Assembly: GCA_003117195.1 (NCBI GenBank)
Contig: BDSI01000109.1
Location: forward strand, 155,895-219,894
Direction: 5' to 3'
Source of the DNA: Eudorina sp. 2006-703-Eu-15
Lineage: Eukaryota; Chlorophyta; Chlorophyceae; Chlamydomonadales; Volvocaceae
DNA length: 64,000 nucleotides
Shown: in pieces, positions 31,509 to 56,872 of the stretch
Numbering within the stretch: the stretch's first letter is position 1
Layout of the letters: every line of letters begins with the position of its first letter
The notes under the pieces: model-generated
What the model was told of the DNA's origin: nothing
Databases searched by the model: none
Seen by the model: the letters and a program-made list of their open reading frames with translations, nothing else
Made by a program: the position numbers and the translations under genes

Positions 31509-34500
31509 GACCGTCCCGTGGGTCCGTCGGTGGGTCGGTAGGCGCCGTACGCCTCGCCCACGGCACCAGGTAGTGATCCCGCTTCACGCGACGACACGCA
31601 CATACACACACATACACACACATACGCTCTGCCTGCTTAAGCAATACTCATATGCGGGTGTGGAGGGGGCCCCTGGGTACGGTGTGGCGTGTGGGGTGGG
31701 TTGCGGTCGGCTGTGCGTCGCTTGATGAACTGCTTTGAACAGAACAAAACCAAACAAAACGCAGGATGAGGGTTTCGATCCCTGGTCCTGACCATCCCCG
31801 CGGCTGCGCATGCCTTCCACTGAGTGCGGCTGCGCACGAGTACGGCGTGCTGGGTACGCCTCGGAAGAGGAAATGGCAAGTGGGTTGTGTTTGCGGATTC
31901 CGGGCTTGCGCTGCGAGAGTCCCGAAAGAGGGGGAGGGGGGGAAGGTGAGCAGCTCAAGGGGGGAGCTGCGGCACTGGCGCAAGCGCCGCGGCGCCAATA
32001 TATATTCATCCAGCTCCGCATCGATTGACAGTACTCCCTCTTGGGGGCAGACCAGAGGCGCAGGGCTGCGCCGTACTGCGTACGACAATGCTGTACATGG
32101 AGGTTGTGGTCCAAGCTTGGGTCGACCTTGGGTCTGGGCGGCGGGCAGGATGTACGGATGTACGGACGGTGGCAACGGGGCCCGGAGCTGGCCGCGTCGT
32201 GTCGTATTGAGAGAAGCGGGAGGAAGAGAGTTGTGCGGAAGAGAGAAAAGAATGATATTTGGAGCGGAAGGTCTGTGTTGTGAGGGCGGGCGAGGGACGT
32301 GATATCGGCCCCGGAGCATTGATGTGCATCTGCTGCATATGGAACCATCTGGATCTCGATCTGGATCTGGATCTCTTCATATCGCCCACAGGACCAGAGC
32401 ATTCGATTGTTCGGCCTAGTCAGGGACCTCCTGAGCCTGAGGGGGCGCGGCGACGCTGCGGCGACCCTGCGGCCGAGGCGGCAGCGCGAAGCGAGTCGGG
32501 GTGTGCCCGGCTGCCCGCTGACGCAGCCCAGAAGCCCAGGGCGAGGGGCAGCGAAGGCGTCCCCGTCGGCAGGTCCGATCCTACCAAGCTGGCCGGGCGC
32601 GGCTGTCCGATGGGGCCTGTGTGTCGAGGCGCGCAGGCAGTTCCTGTCGTAGCTGGTGCCGGCGCTGCTGCTGCTGCGGATGCTTCGTGGGGCAGGGTGC
32701 GGCGTGCTCGCGGACCCGCCGGGGAGGGGCGGACCCGCCCGCCGTGGGGAGAGGGAGGGGGAGCGACCGAAACAAGAAGATGAGGGGAGGGGAGGTCGCA
32801 CACACACGCGTGCGCGCGCGCGCGAGACAGAGAGAGAGCGCGCGCGGAGGCGGTGGAGCAGGAGGAGGAGGTGGTGGAGGAGGAGAGGGCTTGCAGGAGG
32901 CAGTGCACAGAGGACGCACGACATACGCAGGACATGCACGAGATTGGCCAGCTAGCACTGGCGCTAGCACTGGGGGGGGGCAGGGCGGATGTTGTCGCGG
33001 CCAGGGGTTTCTTCGTCAGCGTCGGCAACGACAGACCGGACTGGCACGGCACGGGACGGGACGGGGCAGGAACTGGGTTTCAAGAGGGTCCATACCGCCG
33101 CATGCTGAGCAGCTTATGGCAAGCCAGCGCTGCCCGGTTGTTGCTTATTGTGGTGCATCTGGGGGGAGCTTATGGAGGGCGTGTGCGGGGGAGAAACCGG
33201 AGGTGGGGAACACACAGGTTCCAGACGGACACACATATACACACCTACACACACGCACACACCGCGGTTCTTTTCCTAAACACACATGCACGCACACCGC
33301 GCGCGGGCGCGGGCGCGGGCGGGCGGGTTGCATTTCTAAACACACCGCGCGCAGGTCAATACATGCGGGGGCGTCCCCCGCGCACCCGCCCGCCGCCTCA
33401 GCCTGTCCCGTCCCGGATGCGATCGGGTCGGTGGGATGGTGCCGGCGGCGGCGGCGGCAGCGATGGCACGCGACGGACACTTACATAAAGCTTAAAAAGT
33501 AAAGGAGGGTGTGCCCCGTTCGTTAGCGACGGGGTGGCGATGCAGTTGAATGCGTTTGTTGATTCTGTTCGTAATTGTTTTGGTGGAGGCGCATTGTGTT
33601 GCTTGCAGCACTGGGGGTGCGGCGGAATTTTGCCGACCCCGGGGGGTGCGGATGCAGATGATGGTGCGGAATAAGAAGGGGAGGAGGGCAGGGGCGGAGG
33701 GCAAGGGCTCTAGGACGACACAGGACACATTTGCAGTGGTGGGTGGGAGGTGGAATGGCGGGTGGGCAGAGGCGGACGCCGCGGTGCGCGAAGTAGCGCC
33801 CTTACGCTGCGGACCGACGGCGCACCCGAACGAACGAGCCGCAAGGCGCTTGGTCGTCTCGGTCCGTCGGTCGGTCTCTTCTGGTGGTTTCCACGGCGCC
33901 GCCACGACCCATGCTGTCGCCGTGCCACCCGCCGCCATCACCAGTCCACCACCGTCACCACCACCACCACCAAAATCGCGCGCGGCACAACTTGTATTCA
34001 CACCCAATCCACTTCCACGTCTTACCCACCCGGACAAGCGATTCGAGAGCGCGCGAGTATTTGCACGTAGCTAGGGGCGTGTACGCGAGCGGGCGTGAGC
34101 GGGTCGCGCCGGCGCCCGCCCGCGCCCACGCCCTGCCCTGGCAAAGCTTGCGTCATTGCCTGCTTGCCTCACGACGGTGCCTTGATCATCAACAATAACT
34201 ACCACTACTAGTGCTGCCATTACTACCACTACTACTGCTACGACACATACTGCAGAGCACGCCACGTCAGGTCAAGTAAGCAGATGAATGGACGGACGGA
34301 CGGACGGACTCCCGAGTTTTCCTGGTATCCATCCCGACTGCAGAGGCAGGCGGTGCGACTGTAGTGTCGCTGAGAATCCAACCGCCGCACGGGTGTGTGT
34401 TATTTCTCGGGCTCGTTTATTGGTTCGTTCGGCCCCAGATGATGATGCTGATGATGATGATGCCACCCGTATTTGTGGCACGCGTGCTCGTCCGATTGCG

Positions 34501-34847
34501 TTGGATCTTGGATGGGTGCATTTCTGCAGGGCTATTCGTTGAGGGATGCTTGTTGTGTGGGTGCGTGTTCGTGTGCGTGTGTGTGTGTGTGTGTGTGAGT
34601 ATTGGTAGGCAGGCAGAGCAGGGGGTGCGTGACATGCAAGTGGCATTCTATGCCCGCAGAATGCCCTTATGCCACACAACCGCCCCTGCGCAGCCCATAA
34701 ACGCAGTGTGTGGATGTGCGGGAGGGTCCTGGTCCTGGTTTGGCAGAGGCGTGCTGCTGGTTGGCAGGGCGTTTGCTTACCGTGGGGTTGGGGGTAGATG
34801 AGGGGACTCAGCGCCCGTCAAAGATACAAAGGATTAGAAACGTAATC

Positions 34848-35180
34848 ATGGCTGCGGATTTAAGTCGCGGCTGCGACAGCAGACGAAGAGACCGTGATCC
34901 AGTCGACTTGGCGGCCTTGCATGGCACTGGCGTTTGCCGCGCGTCGAGCACTTCCGGGTTCAAGTGTGTGGACGATGCGGATCGGGGGTCGTTAATGTGT
35001 GTGATGCAGCCGTACAATGCGGTTTGCGCAGTGGAGATCTCCACGGGCGTGTTGCGGAGGGTGGCACGAAAAGAGATCTGCGGTCGGCGCGCTCGTCCTG
35101 TGTTAAATTGTACGACAGGGAGCTTTCGCCTGATTGCATATAAAGATTACGTACGAATGTGTGCCGTGCGCAACTCCTAG
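34848..35180 (+). other. Unassigned 110-codon open frame
   Basis: ATG-initiated frame beginning MAADLSRGCDSRRRDRDPVD, Cys/Arg-rich, ending CAVRNS and TAG. No signal peptide, domain or splice support. It lies in a repeat-bearing intergenic region and is probably a chance frame. Confidence 0.12.
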
Positions 35181-38116
35181 TTTCTTGCGTGTCCCGCTTG
35201 GGCCGTACAGGGCCGCTTGGGCCGTACAGGGCCGCAGTACGTTTTTGTGAACGTGCGTGTGTACGCGCGTGCGTACGTGGGTGCATGTCCTTGTACGGCA
35301 GCAGCGAGGAATGGTTGAGGCGGAGGGAAATAAGTGGGGCACAGGCAGCGGTAAAAAAGCGTGGAAGCAGAGCGGCCGGGGGGTCACCTCTGTTGGCATA
35401 CTCGTTCAGTGGGTAAGGCGATGGGGAACGGAATTGACACGGACAGGCACGCGGTGGTGACGGGGCGCGGGGTGAGGCACGAGGCGGGGGCGGGGCGGGG
35501 AGCCAGCGTGTTGCGGACCAGTGAGGGTGCCCCCAGGTGCAGCTGTGGCCTATGGGCTGGATGTCTGTGGCGTATAACCAGATAGGCGGACGTAGATCGG
35601 CAAAGAGGCAGCAGTGTACTGCTGATGTACGGCAAGGCGCGCGCGCGTATCTGTGTGCCGGTCAGCGAGGAATTCCGCCCGTTGTGTGTGTTCGGTTGTT
35701 GTAAGGCAGGCAGAACAGGTGCGTGTTCGTGAGTGTATGTGTGAGAGAGAGAGTGTGCACAGAGTACGTCCGTTCTGCTCTGCTACCTCCATTTATATTT
35801 GAGTGCGCGTTTGACCTCCGCCGGACGATGTACGATGTACGACACATACACATCGACTGTCGTCTGTCAGCCGCGGCTGCTGTTGTTGTTGCTCCGGTTG
35901 CCGTCTTGGGTGTGTCGAGGATGTAGCTATATGTTGGTTGGTGTGCCTGTCGTACCATGCCGTACCGTACGGTATAGTGATCACATTCTCAGGTGGGGAA
36001 GGGCATCGGCGCGGTTTCACGGACCGAAAGGGTATCTTGCCGCCACCAGGCGAGGATATGTCGGGTCGAATTACGTTAGGTTAGTTCAGGGTAAGCCTGA
36101 GCGTGAACCGGGAAGGCGGCCGGCTGCGTTTTTGTTTCGGTGACGAGACTGTGTGCTGTTGTGTTGCTGCTGAGTTGTGGTGTCGGGCGTTTAGTGTGAC
36201 ATGCCGATGGCATTGTTGGGGGTGCGTGGCGTCTGTAGGTTGCCTGCAGGTCGGGCCTGCAGGTCCAAGGGGCGGGGCTGGGGCGGGGCGGCCGGGGGGA
36301 AGGCGCAACGAAGGCGGGGACAGCGAGGATGATTGTCTGGCTAGGGCTGTGGGATGCAAGCTAGGAGTAGCACTGGTGCTGGTGGTGGTAGTCGTGGGAG
36401 TGGAGGGTGACCTGTCAGGTGGCTGTGATGGTCATAGGTGTGGGGCCCGTCCCGACGCCAGCTTATGGGTACCATTATTCTGGCGGGGAGCCCTTTAACA
36501 GCCCAAGTGAACACCAAGGATGACATTGGCCTTTTGATTACGCCCGACTAAATTAGGACGCCTGAAAACCAAAACCAATTTTGAGCGCGATGCTGGTATG
36601 AGCTTATGTAGTTGCCGAGGCCGGGGTCTGGGGCAGAAGAGGTTTGATGCGTTGGTGTTTGCGGGTATGTGTTGTGGCGGCTCGTGCCGCACATGCCCAG
36701 CAGGAGAATTGAATGCCTCGCGTCTCGCATAGCGATGCGGACGGTGGCGGATAGTAGCTCACCGATGCAGGATGGCAGTTCGCCGCGGCTCAGCGCGTCG
36801 TACAGGTCGCCGCCTGATACGGTTGTCCGGTCAGATCATGGCCGCGTGCGCGTTGAACTCACGCCGCACGATGTGACATGGCAACAATGGGGCTGGGACC
36901 TGTGAATACGGTACATCCACACCCACCTAATGAACTACTTGTACTCCTACCTGGGTGTGATACTAGTAGGTGTCCGCACCACCTGTCCATGGTTCGTGTG
37001 ATGCACGGCAATGGCGTCTGTGTGCTGGTTGCGCGTGAGTTCTGATTTCCGGAGATCCCTCACAATGGGGACATATGCCGTACACCGTACTATGCCGTGC
37101 AGTACACTGTTGTTGGTAATGTAGCATTCATATGATGGGCTCCCTGCGCGCGCCTCGGCTGCCGCTTTCAGTTCCGCATGGACACACAAGCAGATCTGCG
37201 GCTGCTGTACAAATGGCGAGTGTCCGAAAAGAGGTATGTTGCTCCAAGCGGGGCAACTGCTCATCATTTCGGCGGAGATCTCAGTCGTTGCCGACTTGCT
37301 GTAGCTTGGGGTTCCTTTTCACCACCTTCCCAGTAATAATGTGATGCAGAAAGATCGGCCTCATTGACAACGATCCCGCGTTCCAGGTGCTAAGGCTAAG
37401 GCGGGCCAATGGCACGCCAAGTGGGACTACGCACCGCCCCCCGGTTCAAGTCGGTGAACGGTGACATTGGTTTTTGTTATTGGTCGGTGATTTGGACGGT
37501 GCCGGGTACCGCAACCATACCGTACACTTGTTGGTTTGACTTGTGAAATTGCTGTAAAGTCCAGCGCAGTCATCCAGCTGTGCCACTTACCCACCCCGCT
37601 CCTCCCTCTTGTCAATCCTGCCGGCCTTGTCCAAAACGCTGCGGCGTGCCTCCGTGGTTGCACGTGATGCCGTACACATTGTGTACACTTGCCATCTCGC
37701 ATCCTGACGGCGCGCCGTACGGAGAACCGTACATTCACTTGCACGTCGGGTTGGTCACACCACACACCTACACCTACACCACATACACTTCCCGATCACA
37801 AGCATGGTCCTCAACCGCACACACAACCACACACACACACACATGCGCGCGAGCGCGGGGTTTAGGTCAATCACCCCCCTTACGTTGATCCACACGCCCG
37901 CACTCATATAAATGACCGAACACGCTTTGCAGGTGCACCTCCAGATACCTCCCAAATACCCAGCAGCATTGTGGGGGAGAGCTCCGGCATATTGGCATCG
38001 CTGATGACCTCCCACCTCTAGGGTTAATACGCACGCCGGTGAGCCGAATCGCGTCCGTCCAGTGGAGCCCAAGAGCGCATCAGAACACAGCTATCAGATG
38101 TTGCTTTATCACAGAA

Positions 38117-38329
38117 ACCCCACAGAGCCGACCCAGCGACGATGACAACATCCTAGACGACCTGCGCGAAGGGACGCCGTGTTCGGAACGCCTATCAGAC
38201 CCTGACCAGCCGGGCCCCCCAACACCTGTACCCCTGATCGCTGTCTTTATGTGGAACGGCCCCGCCTCTTGCACATCAGCAACGCCTAATCAGGAACGAA
38301 ACATTAACGTAACCGTGCGCGTCTTGTGA
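38117..38329 (+). other. Possible coding exon, product unknown
   Basis: After a plausible acceptor (TTATCACAG, about 38116) the frame reads acidic, protein-like sequence (RPSDDDNILDDLREGTPCSE, then a hydrophobic LIAVFMWNG) and ends in TGA at 38329. A second protein-like stretch lies upstream at 37931-38020 after TTTGCAG. I could not assemble a consistent gene or name a family. Confidence 0.15.
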
Positions 38330-40093
38330 TGTGTATGTGTGTACCATGTCTATGTGTACGAACGACTGTACGAGTGCTGTGTATGTGCGTGTGTGTGTGC
38401 CTGACTAAGATCCGGTCCTCCGCGTGCGAGAACGTTCTCGGGGTGCTTGCATCCCCCGGGACCGCTGATGGCGCCCACTAACGCCACGTGCGTGTACGGC
38501 ACCCCGCCCCTACCCTGCCATACCCCGACATACCTCACTATACAACCCTACCCGACACGCTACCCGCCCGGCACCAAGACGCGCTGAGAGCCAAGAACAG
38601 GACAGGCGCGAAACCGCGCCCTGGGGCCAACTGTTTTTATCACCTCGCGCGCTGCCCATCCCGCCTGCCCACCCGGGATGACCAAACATGATCAACACAC
38701 GCCCCTTCCCGAGGCTTCCTCTCCATCACCACATCGTAAACCCCCCGGCGCCGCCCCGCAGCGCTAGTACGGTATCGCGCCTCCTCACATCCGGATCATG
38801 GTTGCGGCACCCCGTTCTGCGATCACTGTCAACACCACCACAAGGATCCTGGACGGCCCCTCACCGCGCGTCCATCCTCCGCACCGAGAAAGCCCCCGAA
38901 AAGCCGCGGACCCGCTGCGGCCCCGGCCGGCCGCCGCGGAGAAGCCCTTCGCGCCATCCGCGCCCTCAGGGCGTGCTCTCGCCGCATCCAGCCCGGGTGG
39001 CAGAACCCCGACCCCTCACCGTTACGCGCCCATGCCCCTCCACCACCACCAACACCACCAACACCACCACCACATTACTTGTCAAGCAGGACAGCGCGCC
39101 CCAGCGCCCCACCCCGTTCCACAGCATCCCGGTTCCACCACTCCCGGACCCCGCCGCCCCCAAAATAACAGTTCGGCAGTCCTGGCCGCCTTAGCCCTAC
39201 CCTAGCCCTGCCCTATTGCGCAGTCCGGCCCGGGGCCGGGGCACGCCGACGGCTTCCCATCACCAAATAGACAATACGGCGCGAGGACGACGATGGCGGC
39301 GGCGGGGGGAGAGAGGGGGAGGGAGGCGCTGGTGCAATCGCCCTGCCCTTGTCGAGACCCACCTACCTATTCGCTGTGCACCTACGCACATCTCCAGCCC
39401 ATCCCAGCCCAACCCAACCCACACAACGCAAGCAGCACATGAACGAGAGCCTCTCAAAAAGGCCCTCCCCGCCCACCCCTACCCCCACCCCTACCCCCCG
39501 CGCCCACGGAGGTCGTCCTTGCCGCATGTCTGTGGTGGTGGTGTGCGAGACGCACTCGTGCACCCCCAGCGCCGCCTGTCACGTACATGATGCATATACC
39601 TCTGGTTCTCTGCTTATGAGCTATTAACTGATTCTGAACTGATAGATTGATCGACCACAGCTTCCAACGCGGCTGGGTGTGCCCCCGCCCCCGCCCCCGC
39701 CCACGCCCGCCCAGGGTACTGGTTCGTCCATTGACCCGTCACTCCGGGGGCCGTAGGCAACGGGCACCGGTTCATCATCACCCCGGGGGACGTAGGTAAA
39801 AAACGAGGCCTGTCCCCCCTCCGTCCCTGGTCAGCTCATGATTAAATACACGCTGGGATCGTTTCGCGGATCTCACAACTCTTGTCTACATATCACGACT
39901 TTTTCTGTGCTGCATGAAACTCCGGAGCCACAGCCCCCGGGCAGCGGGCCCCGGACGCGAACGACGCGACCGCGAGCGGGCACGAACACCTTCCACGGAA
40001 CAGCCGGCGCGCCAAAGCGCGTCGGCCATCGGGTGGCCGTTCACCCACCCTCCCCGTTGGAGCGCCCCATGCAGGGCGTGACGAACACAGTCG

Positions 40094-52870
<12,777 letters not shown>

Positions 52871-53280
52871 AGCTCGCCCCTAAAAGACCCAGCCTTGACA
52901 CATCCTGGGAAGCTCCAGGACGCCCCAAACACTTGATGTAACTCTAGGTACTGTGAAAGAACATCGAGCACGGCTCAGAGAAGACCACATCACTGAGAAG
53001 GCTCATTGCGTCCGGACATACTAAACGTTCTCCACATTCTTTGTAAATCCTATCTAATGAGGTTTTTTCAATGCGATACAGCGTTTCCAAAGGGTCCCCA
53101 ATGGTTTACGATTAATGCCGTACACACAGTTTTTTCACTAACCACCTTATTCTTCTGTTTGTCCTTTACACGGATGTTAATCTCTTGCCCGTCTGACTAC
53201 TTGTGAGCATACGCCTTCGGCTTTCAGGAATAGCGAGACAATTTCTTTTTCTAACGTCACGGAAGAGCGTGTCTTGAGAA
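52871..53280. promoter_or_regulatory. 410-bp divergent promoter, kinase / PSMA6
   Basis: The only DNA between two oppositely transcribed ATGs. It is AT-richer than either gene (for example TTTTTTCACTAACCACC at about 53130). No defined element can be placed by eye; its status as a shared promoter rests on position alone. Confidence 0.5.
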
Positions 53281-56200
53281 ATGTCGAGAGGAGGATCCGG
53301 CTATGATAGGCACATCACAATTTTTAGTCCCGAAGGCAGGCTTTTCCAAGTTGGTGAGCAAGTTTGGCGCGAGGATCTGGCGCTTCACGTTAGGCACATT
53401 CTTCCGCTCGTGACGTTGATTGATCGGGTAGCTGCTTACAAAATGCCATGCAGAGTATGCATTCAAGGCAGTCAGGACTGCGGGAGTCACAAGCATAGCG
53501 GTGCGCGGCAAGGATTCGGTGGTGTTCGTCACACAGAAGAAGGTGCAGGTGCGGAGGGACAGGCGGCCTCGTCAGATGAATGCAACTGTTAGGCCGGAAT
53601 GAGTTCCCATTAACGGCCAGGGTGGCTGTTCTTGCAGGACAAGCTCATCGATCCGACCAGCGTCACCCGACTGTTTAAAATTACAAAATACATTGGTATG
53701 CTGGTCACTGGTCTGCCAGGTACGTTTATGTGGGATGCTTGGGTTACGGGCGGGAACTGAGGATGACCTGACCCGTGGGCCATTGGCGCCAAAGCCACCT
53801 GGCCCATGTCACCTGAGTGGCAGGCCGTCGCGATGGCCCTCAAGTTGGAACCTATGTGCACAATTGTTCCAAGCCGCTTGGAGGGGCAGATCGGGGCTCG
53901 ACAGGGGGCGCATCTTGTGTTTGTGTCAGTGGAACACGGTGGCGGTGGGTTACGGAAACACGTCGGCGGTTCCGTCGCTGGTCTGTCACCGGCCTTTGCC
54001 TGACCGTTGGTGGCGGCGCAACACCGGACCTTCATGGCTGGATTTGCTTACGGACGTAAAGTCGCGGACTTTGGTTGCACTGACGGCCGCTTACGTTTCT
54101 GTGTTGACGGGCGCTTTCGTTGCTGCACCCGCCGCCACCGCGGACGCTTTACGCCCGCAGCGGACACTCGGTCAATTGTGCAGCAAGCGAGGCAGCAGGC
54201 CGCTGACTTCCGGTTCAAGTTCGGATACGAGGTGCCAGTCGACTACCTGGCGAAGACTCTGGCGGATAAGGCGCAAGTGTACACGCAGGTAAATCACACG
54301 GACGCGTGTTGCAGGTTCGGGCCGGGTGGGTTCAAGGATTGTAGCCAAACAGGTGGGTAGGCGCCTACAGGCGGGTAGACACCTATGTAGATGAGCAGCG
54401 CAGCAGTAGGCTGGGGCCGGGGTGCGTCAGGTTCCGCGCGGCCGTGCATCACGCAGTGCCAGCATAGGCTCCATGGACGTTGGCTAGAGCGCAACGACGT
54501 ACACAACATTCAGCCTTTCAACGGCTGATCAGGACGTTGATGCAGCGTGTGACTGTCCACGGGCGAAGGCACGGAATCGCCGTGCGGCTAGGCCCGGGTC
54601 TTCACCTCCGCCCTTCCCCGTCTGGAATATGTCCACCAACTGCCTATGTCCCCCGTCTGCACACCGACGCGCGTCACCTCGCTGTGTCTTTTACATGGGG
54701 ACTGTGGCGCGCATCGCACCTGTACTGAATGAATCGACGTTACAGCTGACCCCGGAAAGGGATCAACGGTGTGTACCAGGGCAAGCCCCCGCACTGCACT
54801 GTCCCTCAAAATGTCAGTCTTTGCGCCAGTCCCCGGGCCTAGAAGGCATGGACGTACCTGGACGCCCATCGACGCCCCGCCGTTGGGCTGTGTGCAACAT
54901 GCAGCACGCGTACATGCGCCCGCTGGCGGTGGTGTCCATGCTGATCGGCATCGACGAGGAGCGGGGGCCGCAGCTGTTCAAAGTCGACCCCGCGGGGTAC
55001 TACGTGGGGTACAAGGTGAGCACGTGGGGTGACGTGGGGTCACTCACGCTGGGCCTGCCAAGACGTTGGGGATGAGAGCGGATGAACGGGTTGCCTTTAT
55101 GGAAGGGGAGACAGGGCAATTGGCTGGCGGAGGGCCTCAGGCGGAGAACATTAGGCTGCTGGAGAGGGCCTCCAGCAGCTTGCGCACCAGCGCCAGCTTC
55201 CAGCCAAACTAGCGCACGGCAGGCTTCCGTGGGAAACCTGAACTAACTGTTGTATCGATTTCGCACCTGGGTGTTGCTGACGTCTGGAGTGGGGAACGAG
55301 CATCCGATCGAGTACAGGTACATTGTATCGGCAGCCGAGGCACCTGCGGGCTTGGCACACAACGGAACCGGGACCTAGGGGACCAGAAAGGAGGGAACAA
55401 TGCCTGCAGTATTCGACTTTTCGTGGAATAAGGGGCGGAGGTACCCTACCGGTCTATCGCTCAGGTGAATCCACCCCGCTGCGCGGCTGTTTGCCGCCCT
55501 GATCAGAGATCACACACACCGGCTTTGCTGCTGGCAGCCCTACTTGGCCGACGCCGATTCTTTGCAGATGTCCCTAAAGGTGGTGATGTAACTTGTCCCC
55601 TGGCTCTTGGGTATGAAGGAACTGAGCCGTGAGATAGGATGTCCACGCCCAGGGAGACAGAGCCGCGAGACAACGTTTGGGAAAGCGGTGATCCGCCTTC
55701 GTTTGTCTTTGTCCAGAACAGCGGTCCGTCGTGTGGACGTTCAGGAAACCTGAGCCGCGAGAAGAAGAGGTCCGTCCTGGGCTCCTAACAGGCGATGTAG
55801 ATTGATAACACCCGTAACCCGATTTGCGGATCAACCGTTGCCGTCACGATCCGGACGCGTGTGCGTGAACATGTGAACGCCAGGCGACTGCGGTGGGCGT
55901 CAAGGAGACCGAGGCGCACAACTTCCTGGAGAAGAAGCTCAAGGGCAACCCCGCGCTGACCTACGACGAGGCGGTCATCACCGCGATCACCGCGTTGCAG
56001 GTGGGGCCGTGGGTTCGGGGGTTGGAGGGTTGGGGGGTTGGGGGTTAAAATGAAAAAAGAATTAAACCCGAAGAATGAACCCAGGCACACCCAGAACAAC
56101 TCATTATACTTACGTGGTGAGGTACCTGCATAGCAATGAAAGTATAGAGACTGCGCGCGGGCGCGGGGGGGGAGTTGAGTGTTTGAGGGTTCGGGGGTTT

Positions 56201-56872
56201 GAGGCGTCGGGGGTTTGAGGCGTCGGGGGTTTGAGGGTTCGGGGGTTCAAGCCGCGTCCCCGGCCTCTCCTCCGCACAGGTTGGGTCACTGAGGTGTGCT
56301 CGCTCGTTGCGGCTGCCGGAGAGTGCACCGCCTGCGCTGGCGCTGTGGTGGAAACCCGCACCGCACACCTCCCCTCCTTTTGTTAGAATCCCCTCCCTGT
56401 GTTCGCAAAGCTATGCGGAAAGGTGCATGTCGGGATGCGCATGCTCGGGTGCCGGTTGGGCGGTTGCGCCGCGCAGCGCCGCGCGCGCTCACATGACCCC
56501 AAGCTGGCTGACGCACAGCGCTGCAGGTGGTTGATGCACGGACGCGGCACCCAACCCGTGCACGCGGGGATTGAGACGAGCGAACGGGCAGGGCCCCTCT
56601 TGACACGAGGAAACGGGGGGCAGGGGTGAACTTCAGCCCGGTCAAGTTTGCTTCTGTCGAGGTTGCTTGTTCCCAAATGCTTACTTGGTGCTGGTGGTGG
56701 TTGTGGTGGTTGTGGTTTCGCCGCGCAGGGCGTGCTCAGCGAGGAGTTCAAGGCGTCGGACCTGGAGGTGGGTGTGGTGCGCGACGGCCCGGAGGGCGGC
56801 GACCGCGCCTTCAAGGTGCTGTCCACCGACGAAGTGGACCACTTCCTCACCATCATCAGCGAGCGGGACTAG
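53281..56872 (+). CDS. PSMA6: 20S proteasome subunit alpha-1 (PSMA6/PAA type)
   Basis: Structural alpha-ring subunit of the 20S proteasome, nucleus and cytosol. Exons 53281-53353, 53454-53548, 53638-53719, 54161-54288, 54905-55015, 55884-56000, 56729-56872 close in phase to 249 aa; the human protein has 246. It begins [20 protein letters not shown], the alpha-subunit N-terminal signature, followed by EYAFKAV. Other family blocks: [67 protein letters not shown] and a C-terminus ISERD. The human homologue ends similarly (AERD). No catalytic Thr is expected in an alpha subunit. No insertions occur, unlike its neighbours, fitting strong constraint. Introns 3, 4, 5 and 6 are longer than the exons; intron 6 carries repeat R4. 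Alpha-1 assignment is firm from the N-terminal signature. Confidence 0.96.
56044..56165 (+). repeat. Dispersed repeat R4, copy 2
   Basis: Same order and strand as 48028-48150, with about a dozen base differences by eye: AATTAAACCCGAAGAATGAA, CCCAGGCACACCCAGAACAA, CTTACGTGGTGAGGTACCTG. Both copies end in GCGCGCGGGCGCG. It lies in PSMA6 intron 6, here in gene sense. Confidence 0.8.

Larger units (their letters stand above)
31509..40093. other. 8.6-kb region without a recognisable gene
   Basis: Lies between the convergent ends of the M11 protease and the kinase. It holds CA/TG runs (for example 31598-31622, 33232-33275, 34575-34598), a (GACG)n run at about 34292, an R3-like word at 34608-34640 and a 20-bp direct repeat GCTTGGGCCGTACAGGGCCG at about 35196-35236. 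Open frames of 110-170 codons exist but none matches a family I know. GTAC/CCGTAC words are unusually dense. Confidence 0.5.

Noticed and set aside
31766..31800. tRNA T-arm-like GGGTTTCGATCCC
   Set aside because: No acceptor, D-arm or anticodon stem could be folded around it on either strand.
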